64,000 bases of DNA from Sulfurovum zhangzhouensis (GTDB lineage Bacteria > Campylobacterota > Campylobacteria > Campylobacterales > Sulfurovaceae): positions 1-64,000 of the forward strand of contig NZ_JAQIBD010000003.1 of assembly GCF_030347965.1 (NCBI RefSeq). The letters are read 5' to 3'. Both the position numbers and the translations under genes were made by a program. Numbering within the stretch: position 1 is the first letter of the stretch; every line of letters starts with the position of its first letter. This document shows positions 8,008-16,354 of this stretch, piece by piece. The notes below the pieces were generated by a model that saw nothing but the letters and a program-made list of their open reading frames with translations, was not told where the DNA came from and ran no database searches.

Positions 8008-10245
8008 CTACAGTTCAACTATTGTAATCCCGAGATTGCCCGGCATTCTATAAAAGTTTTTGATCTTTGGATGTTTTTTGAGATACTCGGTGACCATTTT
8101 TGACAGTACACCACCCCCTGTTCCATGAATGATCTGCACTTCATTAAGATTATTGACCATTGCATCAGAGAGGAACTTATCTACCGTATCCAGTGCTTCA
8201 TCCGCATACATTCCAAGCAGCTTCACAGAAACCGAAGCCTTTGATTTTTCGACTGCCACTGTGGCCTTTTTGGACTTTTGAGGTACTTTAACTTTTGGCT
8301 CTTCACCTCTTTTTTTCAGCTCTTTAAGAGGAACTCTCATCTTCAATCCGTCTACTTCTATGGTTGCTTCTTTTCCGCGAATAGAGAGAAGTACACCCTT
8401 GTGGGATCGATACTTGATCTTATCACCCTCTTTCAATGGCTCTTTCTCTTCTGTCGGTGTCTCTTTTGGCGTAAAACTTTTATACTTGTGCGCCTCAGTA
8501 AGCAGTCGTCTTCCTTCCGTTGATTCTTTGGCTTTAAGTGCTTCTTGGGCTCTCTTGGTCGCTGCATTATAACGGTTCTCAAGTGTCGCGATCGCTTTTC
8601 TATGACTCTCTTGAAGTTTTAATTCCTGATTTTCAAGATATTGTTGCTTCTTCTGTATAGCAGCCAGTTCATCATCCACTTTTCTGATCTTCTCCCGCAT
8701 TTCACGCTCTAATGCGGTTGATCTTTCTATCAGCTCATTTAGCTTCTCTTTATCCTCACCGTATACCTCTTTTGCACGTGCCACAATACGCTCGGGTACA
8801 CCATAACGTTCAGCGGTTTCAAAAGCATAGCTTTTTCCGATACTTCCCTGAAGAAATGTATAGGTCGGAAGTCGTTTCTCTTCGTCATACAATGCTGCAA
8901 TAAGTTCTACTTGATCATCACTTGCCATCAAGGATGCCAAACGTTTATGGTGTGTCGTGACGATAAACGTGATACCTTTTTTTCTTAGCTCATCGAGTAG
9001 TACTCTAAAGAGACTTGCCGCTTCATCACTGTCTGTTCCAAGCTCGATCTCATCAACCCCGACGATCGCATTCTCTTTAGTGAAGAGTTTTGCAAATTCC
9101 TGCATACGTCCTGCAAAAGTTGAGATATCGTTTTTCACCGATTGCGGGTCATCGATGACTGCTTCAATACTTTTAAAATGCCCTACTTCACTCTTGGCCA
9201 CATTACACCTAAACGGCAAAAGATATTTTGCCATGTAGACCGCACTTAGCAAGGATTTTAGAAGCATTGTTTTCCCACCGGCATTCACCCCGGTGATCAA
9301 CATGACCTGTTTATCCATATCGATTGATACGGGTACAGGGTCTTCTATTGCAGGGTGGGCAAACTCTTCAAGTTTGATACGTTTTGACCTACTTGGCAGG
9401 ATAAACTCATACTCCTTGCTTCTGGCAAATTGCACACGAGCCTGATAATGATCGAACCTGTCATACTCTTTGTTGATGAAGGCTAAAAAACGTTCCCATT
9501 TAGTAAATTTTGCAGAGATCTCTTTACAATAACGGTAGATGACCTCTTCTTTACGGCTCAGAAGCGCAGATTCTTTCTCTTTAAGATGTCCGATACTTTG
9601 GGGGATGATATAAAAATGTCCACCTGAACTTCTAGATACCACCGTAGCTTTGAGGACATTATTGAAGCCTCCCTTTACCAAGAGGGTTTCTTCACCACCA
9701 TTAAAGTGTACCTGTGTATCTACCAGATATTCTCTTAGCTTTGCAGAATGTGTAAGCTTATAGAGTGTTTCTTTGATGTCTACCTTGTTTTGTCTGATGG
9801 ACTTTTCAAGACTATACAGCTCAGGGTCACGTTCAGGATTGATCTGACCTTCTGCGGTAAAGTAGTCAATGATCTCGAGTATCTCATCAGGGATCTCAAT
9901 ACTGTGCAGCCATGAAGAGATCGGTTCTTGGAAAGTCTGAGACTTGAGACGGTTGAAATAAGAGATCATCGTGACAAATGCATAGATCTCTTCAAGTCCG
10001 AGTACAGCTTGCTTCTTGATAAGACTTAGTTCACGATCGAGGTTTTTGACCTCTTTGGGCGGAGGAAATTCCACAGAAGAAAGTGCTTTGATATAGCGGA
10101 AGTGCTGATTGATATCACCTTGCATGACCACAGATTTCTCTCGGGCAAAAAATTGCTTGAACTGTGTAATATAGCCATCAAGATCAAGCTTTTGGATGAT
10201 AGATTTTTGTTTTGTTTCTTCTTGTTTCACGCGGTCAATTCCCAA
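8008..10245 (-). CDS. mutS2: MutS2 endonuclease/ATPase
   Basis: 745 aa. A MutS-type clamp/lever region precedes the ATPase with Walker A GVNAGGKT (319-326) and Walker B IVGVDEIELG. A long charged coiled coil (about 510-600) follows, and a C-terminal Smr nuclease domain ends with the HGTGGGVLS motif. MutS2 suppresses homeologous recombination and rescues collided ribosomes in other bacteria; it lacks the MutS1 mismatch-binding domain. The predicted start is a TTG at 10245; a GTG at 10230 is a possible alternative. A 43-bp palindrome sits in the gap to murC. Confidence 0.95.
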   Translation of the reverse strand: MGIDRVKQEETKQKSIIQKLDLDGYITQFKQFFAREKSVVMQGDINQHFRYIKALSSVEFPPPKEVKNLDRELSLIKKQAVLGLEEIYAFVTMISYFNRLKSQTFQEPISSWLHSIEIPDEILEIIDYFTAEGQINPERDPELYSLEKSIRQNKVDIKETLYKLTHSAKLREYLVDTQVHFNGGEETLLVKGGFNNVLKATVVSRSSGGHFYIIPQSIGHLKEKESALLSRKEEVIYRYCKEISAKFTKWERFLAFINKEYDRFDHYQARVQFARSKEYEFILPSRSKRIKLEEFAHPAIEDPVPVSIDMDKQVMLITGVNAGGKTMLLKSLLSAVYMAKYLLPFRCNVAKSEVGHFKSIEAVIDDPQSVKNDISTFAGRMQEFAKLFTKENAIVGVDEIELGTDSDEAASLFRVLLDELRKKGITFIVTTHHKRLASLMASDDQVELIAALYDEEKRLPTYTFLQGSIGKSYAFETAERYGVPERIVARAKEVYGEDKEKLNELIERSTALEREMREKIRKVDDELAAIQKKQQYLENQELKLQESHRKAIATLENRYNAATKRAQEALKAKESTEGRRLLTEAHKYKSFTPKETPTEEKEPLKEGDKIKYRSHKGVLLSIRGKEATIEVDGLKMRVPLKELKKRGEEPKVKVPQKSKKATVAVEKSKASVSVKLLGMYADEALDTVDKFLSDAMVNNLNEVQIIHGTGGGVLSKMVTEYLKKHPKIKNFYRMPGNLGITIVEL

Positions 10246-10294
10246 AGTGTTTCTTGTTAAAATTATATCACTTTTGCTTCATTTTCAGATATTT

Positions 10295-10337
10295 TGGTAC
10301 GATGGATCAATCGTTTAACGATAGAACCATCATACCA
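10295..10337 (-). repeat. 43-bp near-perfect palindrome between murC and mutS2
   Basis: The arms 10295-10315 and 10317-10337 are symmetric about base 10316: TGGTACGATGG faces CCATCATACCA and ATCGTT faces AACGAT. There are two A-A mismatches and one C-A mismatch, the last becoming a G-U pair in minus-strand RNA. No U-run follows on either strand, so it is not a standard terminator. It lies 35 nt past the murC stop, between murC and mutS2. Confidence 0.6.
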
Positions 10338-10372
10338 TTATGGAGAGCAGGCCTATACAAAGAGTATCGCTA

Positions 10373-11698
10373 TTACGCTTCACCCCTGATCTGATAGGTA
10401 ATATCCCCTGCACCGAATGCAGTGATGAGCCCCTGGTTGTATTCTCGTACCACATGCCCATCTTTTAAAATTTTGACGATACCGTCCTCTTTAGTGACAG
10501 CATCCGCCATCCATAGCTTATAACGGCTGAATGCTCCTTTGAGATCAATGTCTACTTCAATCTCGCCTGCTGCCCAAATAGGGAGGATAACCAACTCATC
10601 CACCCCTTCAAAACACTCAACAAAACCAGCCAAATTGTCCATCGTACGACTATATTTATGAGGTTGCCAGATGACATTTAACTGTCCAAAACCTCTAAGA
10701 TTTTGATAGATCTTTAAAGCCTTCATAGTGGCTTTTATTTCAGTCGGATGATGACCGTAATCATCGATCACAACACACTCTTCTTTATCCTGGATAATGT
10801 CAAATCGCTTCTTGATACCTTTGTAGTTGAAACAACTCTTCCTAATATCCTCAATCGACTGACCAAGTTCTAGAGCTGCCAATATCGCCAATGCTGCATC
10901 CAAAGCGATATGTTCTCCCAACCCAAAAACCTTAAATGTTCCCAAGTCACGCAACTCAAACTTTGTATGCGGTTTGCCATCTACCAATGTAAATTCAATA
11001 TTTTTGATATCTTTACTTGGATAAAGCTTGATACTTTCCATTTCCAATGAAGACAAGAATTCATCTTCGGCGTTAATTACCCGTATCTTTGCAAGGGATA
11101 AAAAGTTTGTATAGGCGTTGTAAAAGAGCTCTTCATCATACTTGTAGTACTCCATATGTTCAGGCTCTACATTGGTAACAATCGCCAAATAAGGATTAGA
11201 GTTCAAAAAACTCTCATCACTCTCATCGGCCTCAAAAACTACTTTTTCATTGTCATAGTAACGTACGTTGGAACCGAACTCTTTGCTTATTGCACCTATC
11301 AATGCATTAGATTCTGGAATAAGAGAAGAGAGCATCGCTGAAGTCGTGCTTTTACCATGGGCACCTCCCACTGCATAGACCTCTTTTTCTCCCAGAATAA
11401 ACTTCAATGCTTCTTTTCGTGAGAGAAGTGTGATACCCAATGCTTTAGCTTTTTGATATTCAACATTCGTCGGGCGTACTGCTGCAGAGTAGATAACGAT
11501 ATCAACACCCTCAACAGCATCTTCATGGTGAGGTATCGTGATCTTGGCATGAAAGTTTGTTGCCAGATCATTGGTGATCTCACTCTGCTTGATATCAGAA
11601 CCGGAGATCTTGTGCCCGTCATTTGCAAGAAATTTTGCCAGAGCAGAGAGTCCGATACCCCCGATTCCTATAAAGTGGATTTTCTTCTGTGTAGTCAT
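10373..11698 (-). CDS. murC: UDP-N-acetylmuramate--L-alanine ligase
   Basis: Cytoplasmic peptidoglycan precursor enzyme that adds L-Ala to UDP-MurNAc with ATP. 441 aa, the normal length. The N-terminal Rossmann motif GIGGIGLSALAKFL is at about 11-24, the ATP-binding GAHGKSTTSAM at about 113-123, and the Mur-ligase middle EADESDESFL and C-terminal DDYGHHPTEI follow. Its start codon directly abuts the stop of the upstream hypothetical gene, so the two are probably translated together. Confidence 0.97.
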   Translation of the reverse strand: MTTQKKIHFIGIGGIGLSALAKFLANDGHKISGSDIKQSEITNDLATNFHAKITIPHHEDAVEGVDIVIYSAAVRPTNVEYQKAKALGITLLSRKEALKFILGEKEVYAVGGAHGKSTTSAMLSSLIPESNALIGAISKEFGSNVRYYDNEKVVFEADESDESFLNSNPYLAIVTNVEPEHMEYYKYDEELFYNAYTNFLSLAKIRVINAEDEFLSSLEMESIKLYPSKDIKNIEFTLVDGKPHTKFELRDLGTFKVFGLGEHIALDAALAILAALELGQSIEDIRKSCFNYKGIKKRFDIIQDKEECVVIDDYGHHPTEIKATMKALKIYQNLRGFGQLNVIWQPHKYSRTMDNLAGFVECFEGVDELVILPIWAAGEIEVDIDLKGAFSRYKLWMADAVTKEDGIVKILKDGHVVREYNQGLITAFGAGDITYQIRGEA

Positions 11699-12298
11699 TT
11701 ACTGTTCTTTACTTTCATCAAGCACTTTAAGCTCCTCTTCCCCCTGCTTCACATACTTGGAAAACATTGTAAGAAGGATATCGGTCGGCTGTGTAAAGTT
11801 CTGGATGAAAAATGCTAAAGGATTGTGCACATCTACACTCTCCATATCCACCATACTCTCTACAAAATCTTCAAAGCTCTTGCCTGCCATCACTGAACAA
11901 GCATGTATCATCATAGCATCTTTTAGATCAGCATGGTCCATCGTATAGTTAAGTACCAGGAACATCTCCTTAGCACCCTTCATATCATTTTCACTGTAAC
12001 GCTGCATCGCATGTTCATAGATCGCTCGTGCTGCTGCAATATCCTCGACATCACTCATATCAAATGATTTTCCTGCAGTGAGGTTCTCCGCAAGTTTATC
12101 AAATGCATTGTTCACAATAAATGTAAAGATCTCGTTGATCTCATCTTCAGGTGATTCTATGATCAATCTTGCATCTAAAAGTTGATACCCTTTAGCAATA
12201 CTCTGCTCATCTCTACACTCTTTTTCAAGTCTTTCGATATTTGCCAGAAACTCAGGGTCTTTTTTGAGCTCTTCTACGTGAATATCAGGTATTTCCAT
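11699..12298 (-). CDS. conserved hypothetical protein, 199 aa
   Basis: Acidic, all-helical soluble protein without signal or membrane segments. A middle section (IYEHAMQRYSENDMKGAKEMFLVLNYTMDHADLKDAMMIHACSV, broken here only for description) reads like TPR/CDC27-type helices, similar to tetratricopeptide secretion chaperones. I do not recognise a named family. It sits between the aminotransferase gene (18 nt gap) and murC (no gap), which suggests joint expression with cell-wall precursor genes; no function can be assigned. Confidence 0.8.
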   Translation of the reverse strand: MEIPDIHVEELKKDPEFLANIERLEKECRDEQSIAKGYQLLDARLIIESPEDEINEIFTFIVNNAFDKLAENLTAGKSFDMSDVEDIAAARAIYEHAMQRYSENDMKGAKEMFLVLNYTMDHADLKDAMMIHACSVMAGKSFEDFVESMVDMESVDVHNPLAFFIQNFTQPTDILLTMFSKYVKQGEEELKVLDESKEQ

Positions 12299-12316
12299 AC
12301 TAATTCTCCTACTATG

Positions 12317-13441
12317 CTATTTGTTAAGAAGAGCTGCAATTCTCTCTAACGCTTCTTTCGTTTTTTCAGCTTCATAAACCAGGGCAAGCCTTACGTACCC
12401 CTGACCTTCACCTTCTCTTCCAAGGAAAGATCCCGGTAACACTTTAAGGTTGTACTTCTCATAAAGCTTTTTGGTAAAGTCCAGTTCATCACCCACTTTT
12501 AGCCAGATATAAAAGGTCGCTTCTGGGGCATCGATACCTAGTACCTCCTTTGCTACTTCGAAGTTCTTGATATATTTTTCCCTAAAAAGATCAACATGAT
12601 CCTGATCTGCCCATGCAACAGCTGCTGCATACTGTAACGGCAGAGGTGAAGCACATCCGATGTAGGTACGGTAAACCATATACTCCTTCAAGATCGAAGC
12701 ATCACCGGCGATAAATCCGGAACGAAGACCAGGAGCAGAAGAACGCTTGGAGATGGAGTTGATCACCAATACGTTTTTGAAACTTTCATTGCCTGCTTCG
12801 ATACTTGCATTAAGCAATGAAGGGATCGGATCATTAAGGTATAGGTCTACATAACACTCATCATTAAGCAGAACAAAGTCATGTTTAAGTGCCAGTGCTA
12901 CCCACTCTTTCATCTGTGCCATACTCATCACGGATGAAGTCGGGTTGTTCGGTGAATTAAGGATGACAAAATCTGCTTTGGCCAACTGCTCTTCATCAAT
13001 CAACGGTTGGAAATTATTTGCTTCATTGAGATTCAGATAGATCACCTCGGCCCTGCTTGCTATGGCCGCCCCTTCATAGATCTGATAAAAAGGATTAGGG
13101 TATACCATCACCGGATTTTCAATATCATGCAACAAGAACTGAGGGAAATTAAAAAGTACTTCTCTGGTCCCAAATGTCGGGATAATCTGCTCGTCACTAA
13201 GCTCCAAGTTAAAGCGGTTCTTTAGATACTTAAGCATCCCGTCTCTAAGTACACTTTCCCCAGCCGTTTTAGGGTATTTATTGAGTAAGTCACTATACTC
13301 ACTGAGTGCATCTTGAATAAATTTCGGTGTATCAAACTGGGGTTCACCGATCGTCAAGCTAAGCGGTGAAAACTCCTGATTTGGTGTAATGTTTTCAAGT
13401 AAATTATTTAATTTTTCAAACGGGTAAGTTTCGAAGTTCAT
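12317..13441 (-). CDS. PLP aminotransferase, probable succinyldiaminopimelate transaminase
   Basis: 374 aa fold-type I aminotransferase. Visible landmarks are the substrate segment LTIGEPQFDTP, NSPNNPTSS, the internal-aldimine lysine in SISKRSSAPGLRSGF, and a C-terminal Arg segment (GQGYVRLAL). In Campylobacterota, proteins of this size and N-terminus are generally assigned as DapC-type N-succinyl-LL-diaminopimelate transaminase, supplying meso-DAP for lysine and peptidoglycan. The neighbours murC and dacB fit that. Broader aspartate or aromatic aminotransferase activity cannot be excluded. Confidence 0.85.
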   Translation of the reverse strand: MNFETYPFEKLNNLLENITPNQEFSPLSLTIGEPQFDTPKFIQDALSEYSDLLNKYPKTAGESVLRDGMLKYLKNRFNLELSDEQIIPTFGTREVLFNFPQFLLHDIENPVMVYPNPFYQIYEGAAIASRAEVIYLNLNEANNFQPLIDEEQLAKADFVILNSPNNPTSSVMSMAQMKEWVALALKHDFVLLNDECYVDLYLNDPIPSLLNASIEAGNESFKNVLVINSISKRSSAPGLRSGFIAGDASILKEYMVYRTYIGCASPLPLQYAAAVAWADQDHVDLFREKYIKNFEVAKEVLGIDAPEATFYIWLKVGDELDFTKKLYEKYNLKVLPGSFLGREGEGQGYVRLALVYEAEKTKEALERIAALLNK

Positions 13442-13486
13442 TACAGTCCTATATGCTCTATAAATTAAAGAGAGATTATACCGTAA

Positions 13487-15199
13487 TTACCTTGTTACAA
13501 TAAACGCACCCTTGTTGAACTTTTGACGTATCTTCAGCAATGCTTTTTGGGCACTTTCCTTACTAGGATATCCTCCTATCAGTACTTTATAGTTTTTCTC
13601 ATGCACTACTTTATAACTGAACCCTTCTTTTTCTATTTTGGAGAGATAATGACTGTCGGGCTTCTTGGTCACAGAAGCTACCTGTATGTAGTAGCTTCCT
13701 GAAGATGGTTTGCTTTTCTGTGATAGAGGAGATGACGGTTTGGTCTCTACCGAAGAGAACACTTTCTTACTTTTAGGTGCATCTACTTTACTGCTCTGTT
13801 CACTTGGATTTTTCGTTGACTGTGCCAGCCAGTTAATGATACTGTCCTGGAGTTGTACAGCTTTGAATGTTCCCTTTTTGGTATTTACCAAAATCACAAC
13901 ACTGTAATACATCCCTGCCTTGTTTTTAACATACCCTCCGATATTCTTAACATACTTGAGTGTCCCTGTTTTCATCCAGGCTCTTTTTTGCGCCGGTTTA
14001 TAACGGTAGCGGGTTTTGATCGTACCGTCCACGCCTGCAATTGAGAGTGTCTCCATCCATTGGTCGCCAAAAACCCTGTATGCACTCTCATAGACTCCGG
14101 AAAATATTTTAGCGGTCATTTTGGATCGTCGGGAAAGCCCTGATCCGTTATCCAAAAAAAACTCATTTTGACGCAATGCACCCTGACTTTTCAGAAGATT
14201 GATGACTGCTTTTCTACCTTTCTCTACTGTTGCCGGGGCACCATAAACCTTTGCTCCTGTAAGGAGGAGAAGGTGTCTGGCATAAACATTGTTACTCTCT
14301 TTTAAGGTTTTTGATACGATCGATTCAAGCGGCTCCGAGTAGTGTGTAAACAATAACCTGGCACTTGAAGGCACACGGGAGAGTCTTAATCTCCCTTTGA
14401 TTGTTATCCCTTCTTTTCCCAATGCTTCTTTAAGGGCATAGTAAAAAGCTTTATAAGGTTTAGTGACGATCATACATACCTTTCGCTCTTTACAGTGTTT
14501 TGAGAGTTCGCCTGTGAGTATCAGTTGTGGTACAGATGATTGCATATCTACTTTAGAACCTGCCCATGCATATTTTCCACGACACGACCTGTTGACGAAC
14601 TTGACCTTATTGACTACCGTATAACTAGGGTCTTCAATCTCCTTATATGCCGATCCATCACGCGGTGATATGCCGACTGTACTGATGCGTTCATTGAACA
14701 TCATGGCATCGGGCATTGCATTATATGCACTATAAGGATAGTTATCAAAAAATGCACTGTCCTTGTCTCCAACATCAAAGTATGTTCTATCTATCACGAT
14801 ATCCCCATTGATCTGATGGATCCCTCTTTGTTTGATCTGGGCAACAATATCAGGTAAATTCTCAGAGCCAAGAGATGGATCTCCATATCCTTTAATGATA
14901 AGATCTCCTTCCAGATACCCCGAACGCAAATTCCCGCCCATATAGAACTCTGTCGGCCAACGATAATCAAATCCTAACTTCAACAGAGATCCATAGGCTG
15001 TCAATACTTTGATCACTGAAGCAGGTTGACGTATCGTATCTGCATTAAGTGAAGCAACGACGCGATTGCTCCCAAGCTCCTTTATATAAATACTGACATC
15101 TTTTTTCGGAAGTTTTGCCTGGTTCAGAAAATACTCAATATCTGATGGTAAGGCAAATAGCCAGACTGAAACCATCAGCCAGATAAGTATGCTTCTCAC
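13487..15199 (-). CDS. dacB: D-alanyl-D-alanine carboxypeptidase/endopeptidase (PBP4) with SPOR domain
   Basis: 570 aa, longer than the roughly 480 aa of typical DacB. The signal peptide is 1-16; the penicillin-binding motifs are Ser61-Val-Ile-Lys64, SNN (KESNNVYARH) and KTG (MKTGTLKYV). After a Ser/Lys-rich linker (about 465-500), a SPOR domain (YYIQVASV...KVLIGGYPSKESAQKAL) ends the protein. DacB cleaves peptide crosslinks and terminal D-Ala in the periplasm; SPOR domains bind denuded glycan at the division septum, so this version is probably recruited to the septum. The start overlaps the ovoB stop by 4 nt (ATGA). Confidence 0.93.
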   Translation of the reverse strand: MRSILIWLMVSVWLFALPSDIEYFLNQAKLPKKDVSIYIKELGSNRVVASLNADTIRQPASVIKVLTAYGSLLKLGFDYRWPTEFYMGGNLRSGYLEGDLIIKGYGDPSLGSENLPDIVAQIKQRGIHQINGDIVIDRTYFDVGDKDSAFFDNYPYSAYNAMPDAMMFNERISTVGISPRDGSAYKEIEDPSYTVVNKVKFVNRSCRGKYAWAGSKVDMQSSVPQLILTGELSKHCKERKVCMIVTKPYKAFYYALKEALGKEGITIKGRLRLSRVPSSARLLFTHYSEPLESIVSKTLKESNNVYARHLLLLTGAKVYGAPATVEKGRKAVINLLKSQGALRQNEFFLDNGSGLSRRSKMTAKIFSGVYESAYRVFGDQWMETLSIAGVDGTIKTRYRYKPAQKRAWMKTGTLKYVKNIGGYVKNKAGMYYSVVILVNTKKGTFKAVQLQDSIINWLAQSTKNPSEQSSKVDAPKSKKVFSSVETKPSSPLSQKSKPSSGSYYIQVASVTKKPDSHYLSKIEKEGFSYKVVHEKNYKVLIGGYPSKESAQKALLKIRQKFNKGAFIVTR

Positions 15200-16353
15200 T
15201 TTATCTCCTCATACGCACCAAGCAGTTGCTGCATCGCTTTATGCAGTACCTCTTTTGAAGTACCTATATTTAAACGCATAAATCCTTCTCCTTCTTTGCC
15301 AAAACTCACCCCTTCATTGAGCCCGAGTTTTGCCTTCTTAATAAAAAACTCGGCTAACTTTTCTGAAGAAAACCCTAATCCACGGCAGTCAAGCCATACT
15401 AAAAAAGTTGCTTCAGGTTCTATCACCTTCAGTGGAAGATCATGATCAGCTATAAAGTTTTTAACAAACAACACATTTTCCCACATCATAACTTTCAATT
15501 TTTCCAACCATGCTTCACCTCCTTCATAAGCGGCCATCAATGCTTCGATGCCAAAAGGGGTACCATTGGTGATACCTGACTTGTTTTGCTCATGGATATA
15601 GGCATGTCGCAATTTGCTATTTGGGATGATCGCATAGGAGGTATTAAGCCCTGCGATATTGAAAGTTTTGGATGGTGCATTAAGTACGACACATTGCTGC
15701 TGGATCTTATCAAAACCGCCTAATACATAATGCATCTTCTTATAGACAATATCAGCATGGATCTCATCTGATACAATGATCACATCATTCTCCAGACAGA
15801 TATCGATTATTTTTTCCAACTCACCTTTATCCCATACTCTACCTGTAGGGTTGTGAGGAGAACATAGTAAAAAAAGTGTTGCTTCTTTGGCTTTGCTTTC
15901 AAAGTCATTGAAATCTATAGTGTAGCTGCCGTTTTGATAGACTAGACTATTATCCAGAACTAGCCTTCCCTGTCTACGTACAGAACCGGAAAATGGTGGA
16001 TATAGAGGAGTTTGTATAATGACACTGTCACCCTCTTTACTATAAGCATGAATCGCAAAGTTGATAGATGGTACCACACCATAAGCCGGTACGATCCACT
16101 CTTTTTCGAGCACCCATCCAAACCGCTTCAAATACCAGTCTTTAATGGCATCAAAATATCGCTCCGGATAGACCGTATAACCGTAAATCGGGTGGTCCGC
16201 CCTTTTTTTGAGTGCCTCTTGTACACATATAGGTGATGCGATATCCATATCTGCCACCCATAACGGAAGCAGATCATCACTCCCGAATTTTTTGATGGCA
16301 TCATCAAGTTTGACCGTGTAGGTTCCCTCTCTATTTACCGCTTCCAATCTCAT
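15196..16353 (-). CDS. ovoB: PatB/MalY-type C-S lyase, probable 5-histidylcysteine sulfoxide lyase OvoB
   Basis: 385 aa fold-type I PLP enzyme of the MalY/PatB cystathionine beta-lyase group: LPLWVADMDI near the N-terminus, SPHNPTGRVW, SDEIHADIVY, and the PLP lysine in NAPSKTFNIAGL. The gene begins 1 nt after ovoA. In ovothiol synthesis the sulfoxide made by OvoA is cleaved by a PLP lyase (OvoB) to 5-thiohistidine, so the assignment is by context. A general cysteine-S-conjugate lyase is the alternative. The C-S lyase fold itself is clear. Confidence 0.85.
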   Translation of the reverse strand: MRLEAVNREGTYTVKLDDAIKKFGSDDLLPLWVADMDIASPICVQEALKKRADHPIYGYTVYPERYFDAIKDWYLKRFGWVLEKEWIVPAYGVVPSINFAIHAYSKEGDSVIIQTPLYPPFSGSVRRQGRLVLDNSLVYQNGSYTIDFNDFESKAKEATLFLLCSPHNPTGRVWDKGELEKIIDICLENDVIIVSDEIHADIVYKKMHYVLGGFDKIQQQCVVLNAPSKTFNIAGLNTSYAIIPNSKLRHAYIHEQNKSGITNGTPFGIEALMAAYEGGEAWLEKLKVMMWENVLFVKNFIADHDLPLKVIEPEATFLVWLDCRGLGFSSEKLAEFFIKKAKLGLNEGVSFGKEGEGFMRLNIGTSKEVLHKAMQQLLGAYEEIK

Positions 16354-16354
16354 C

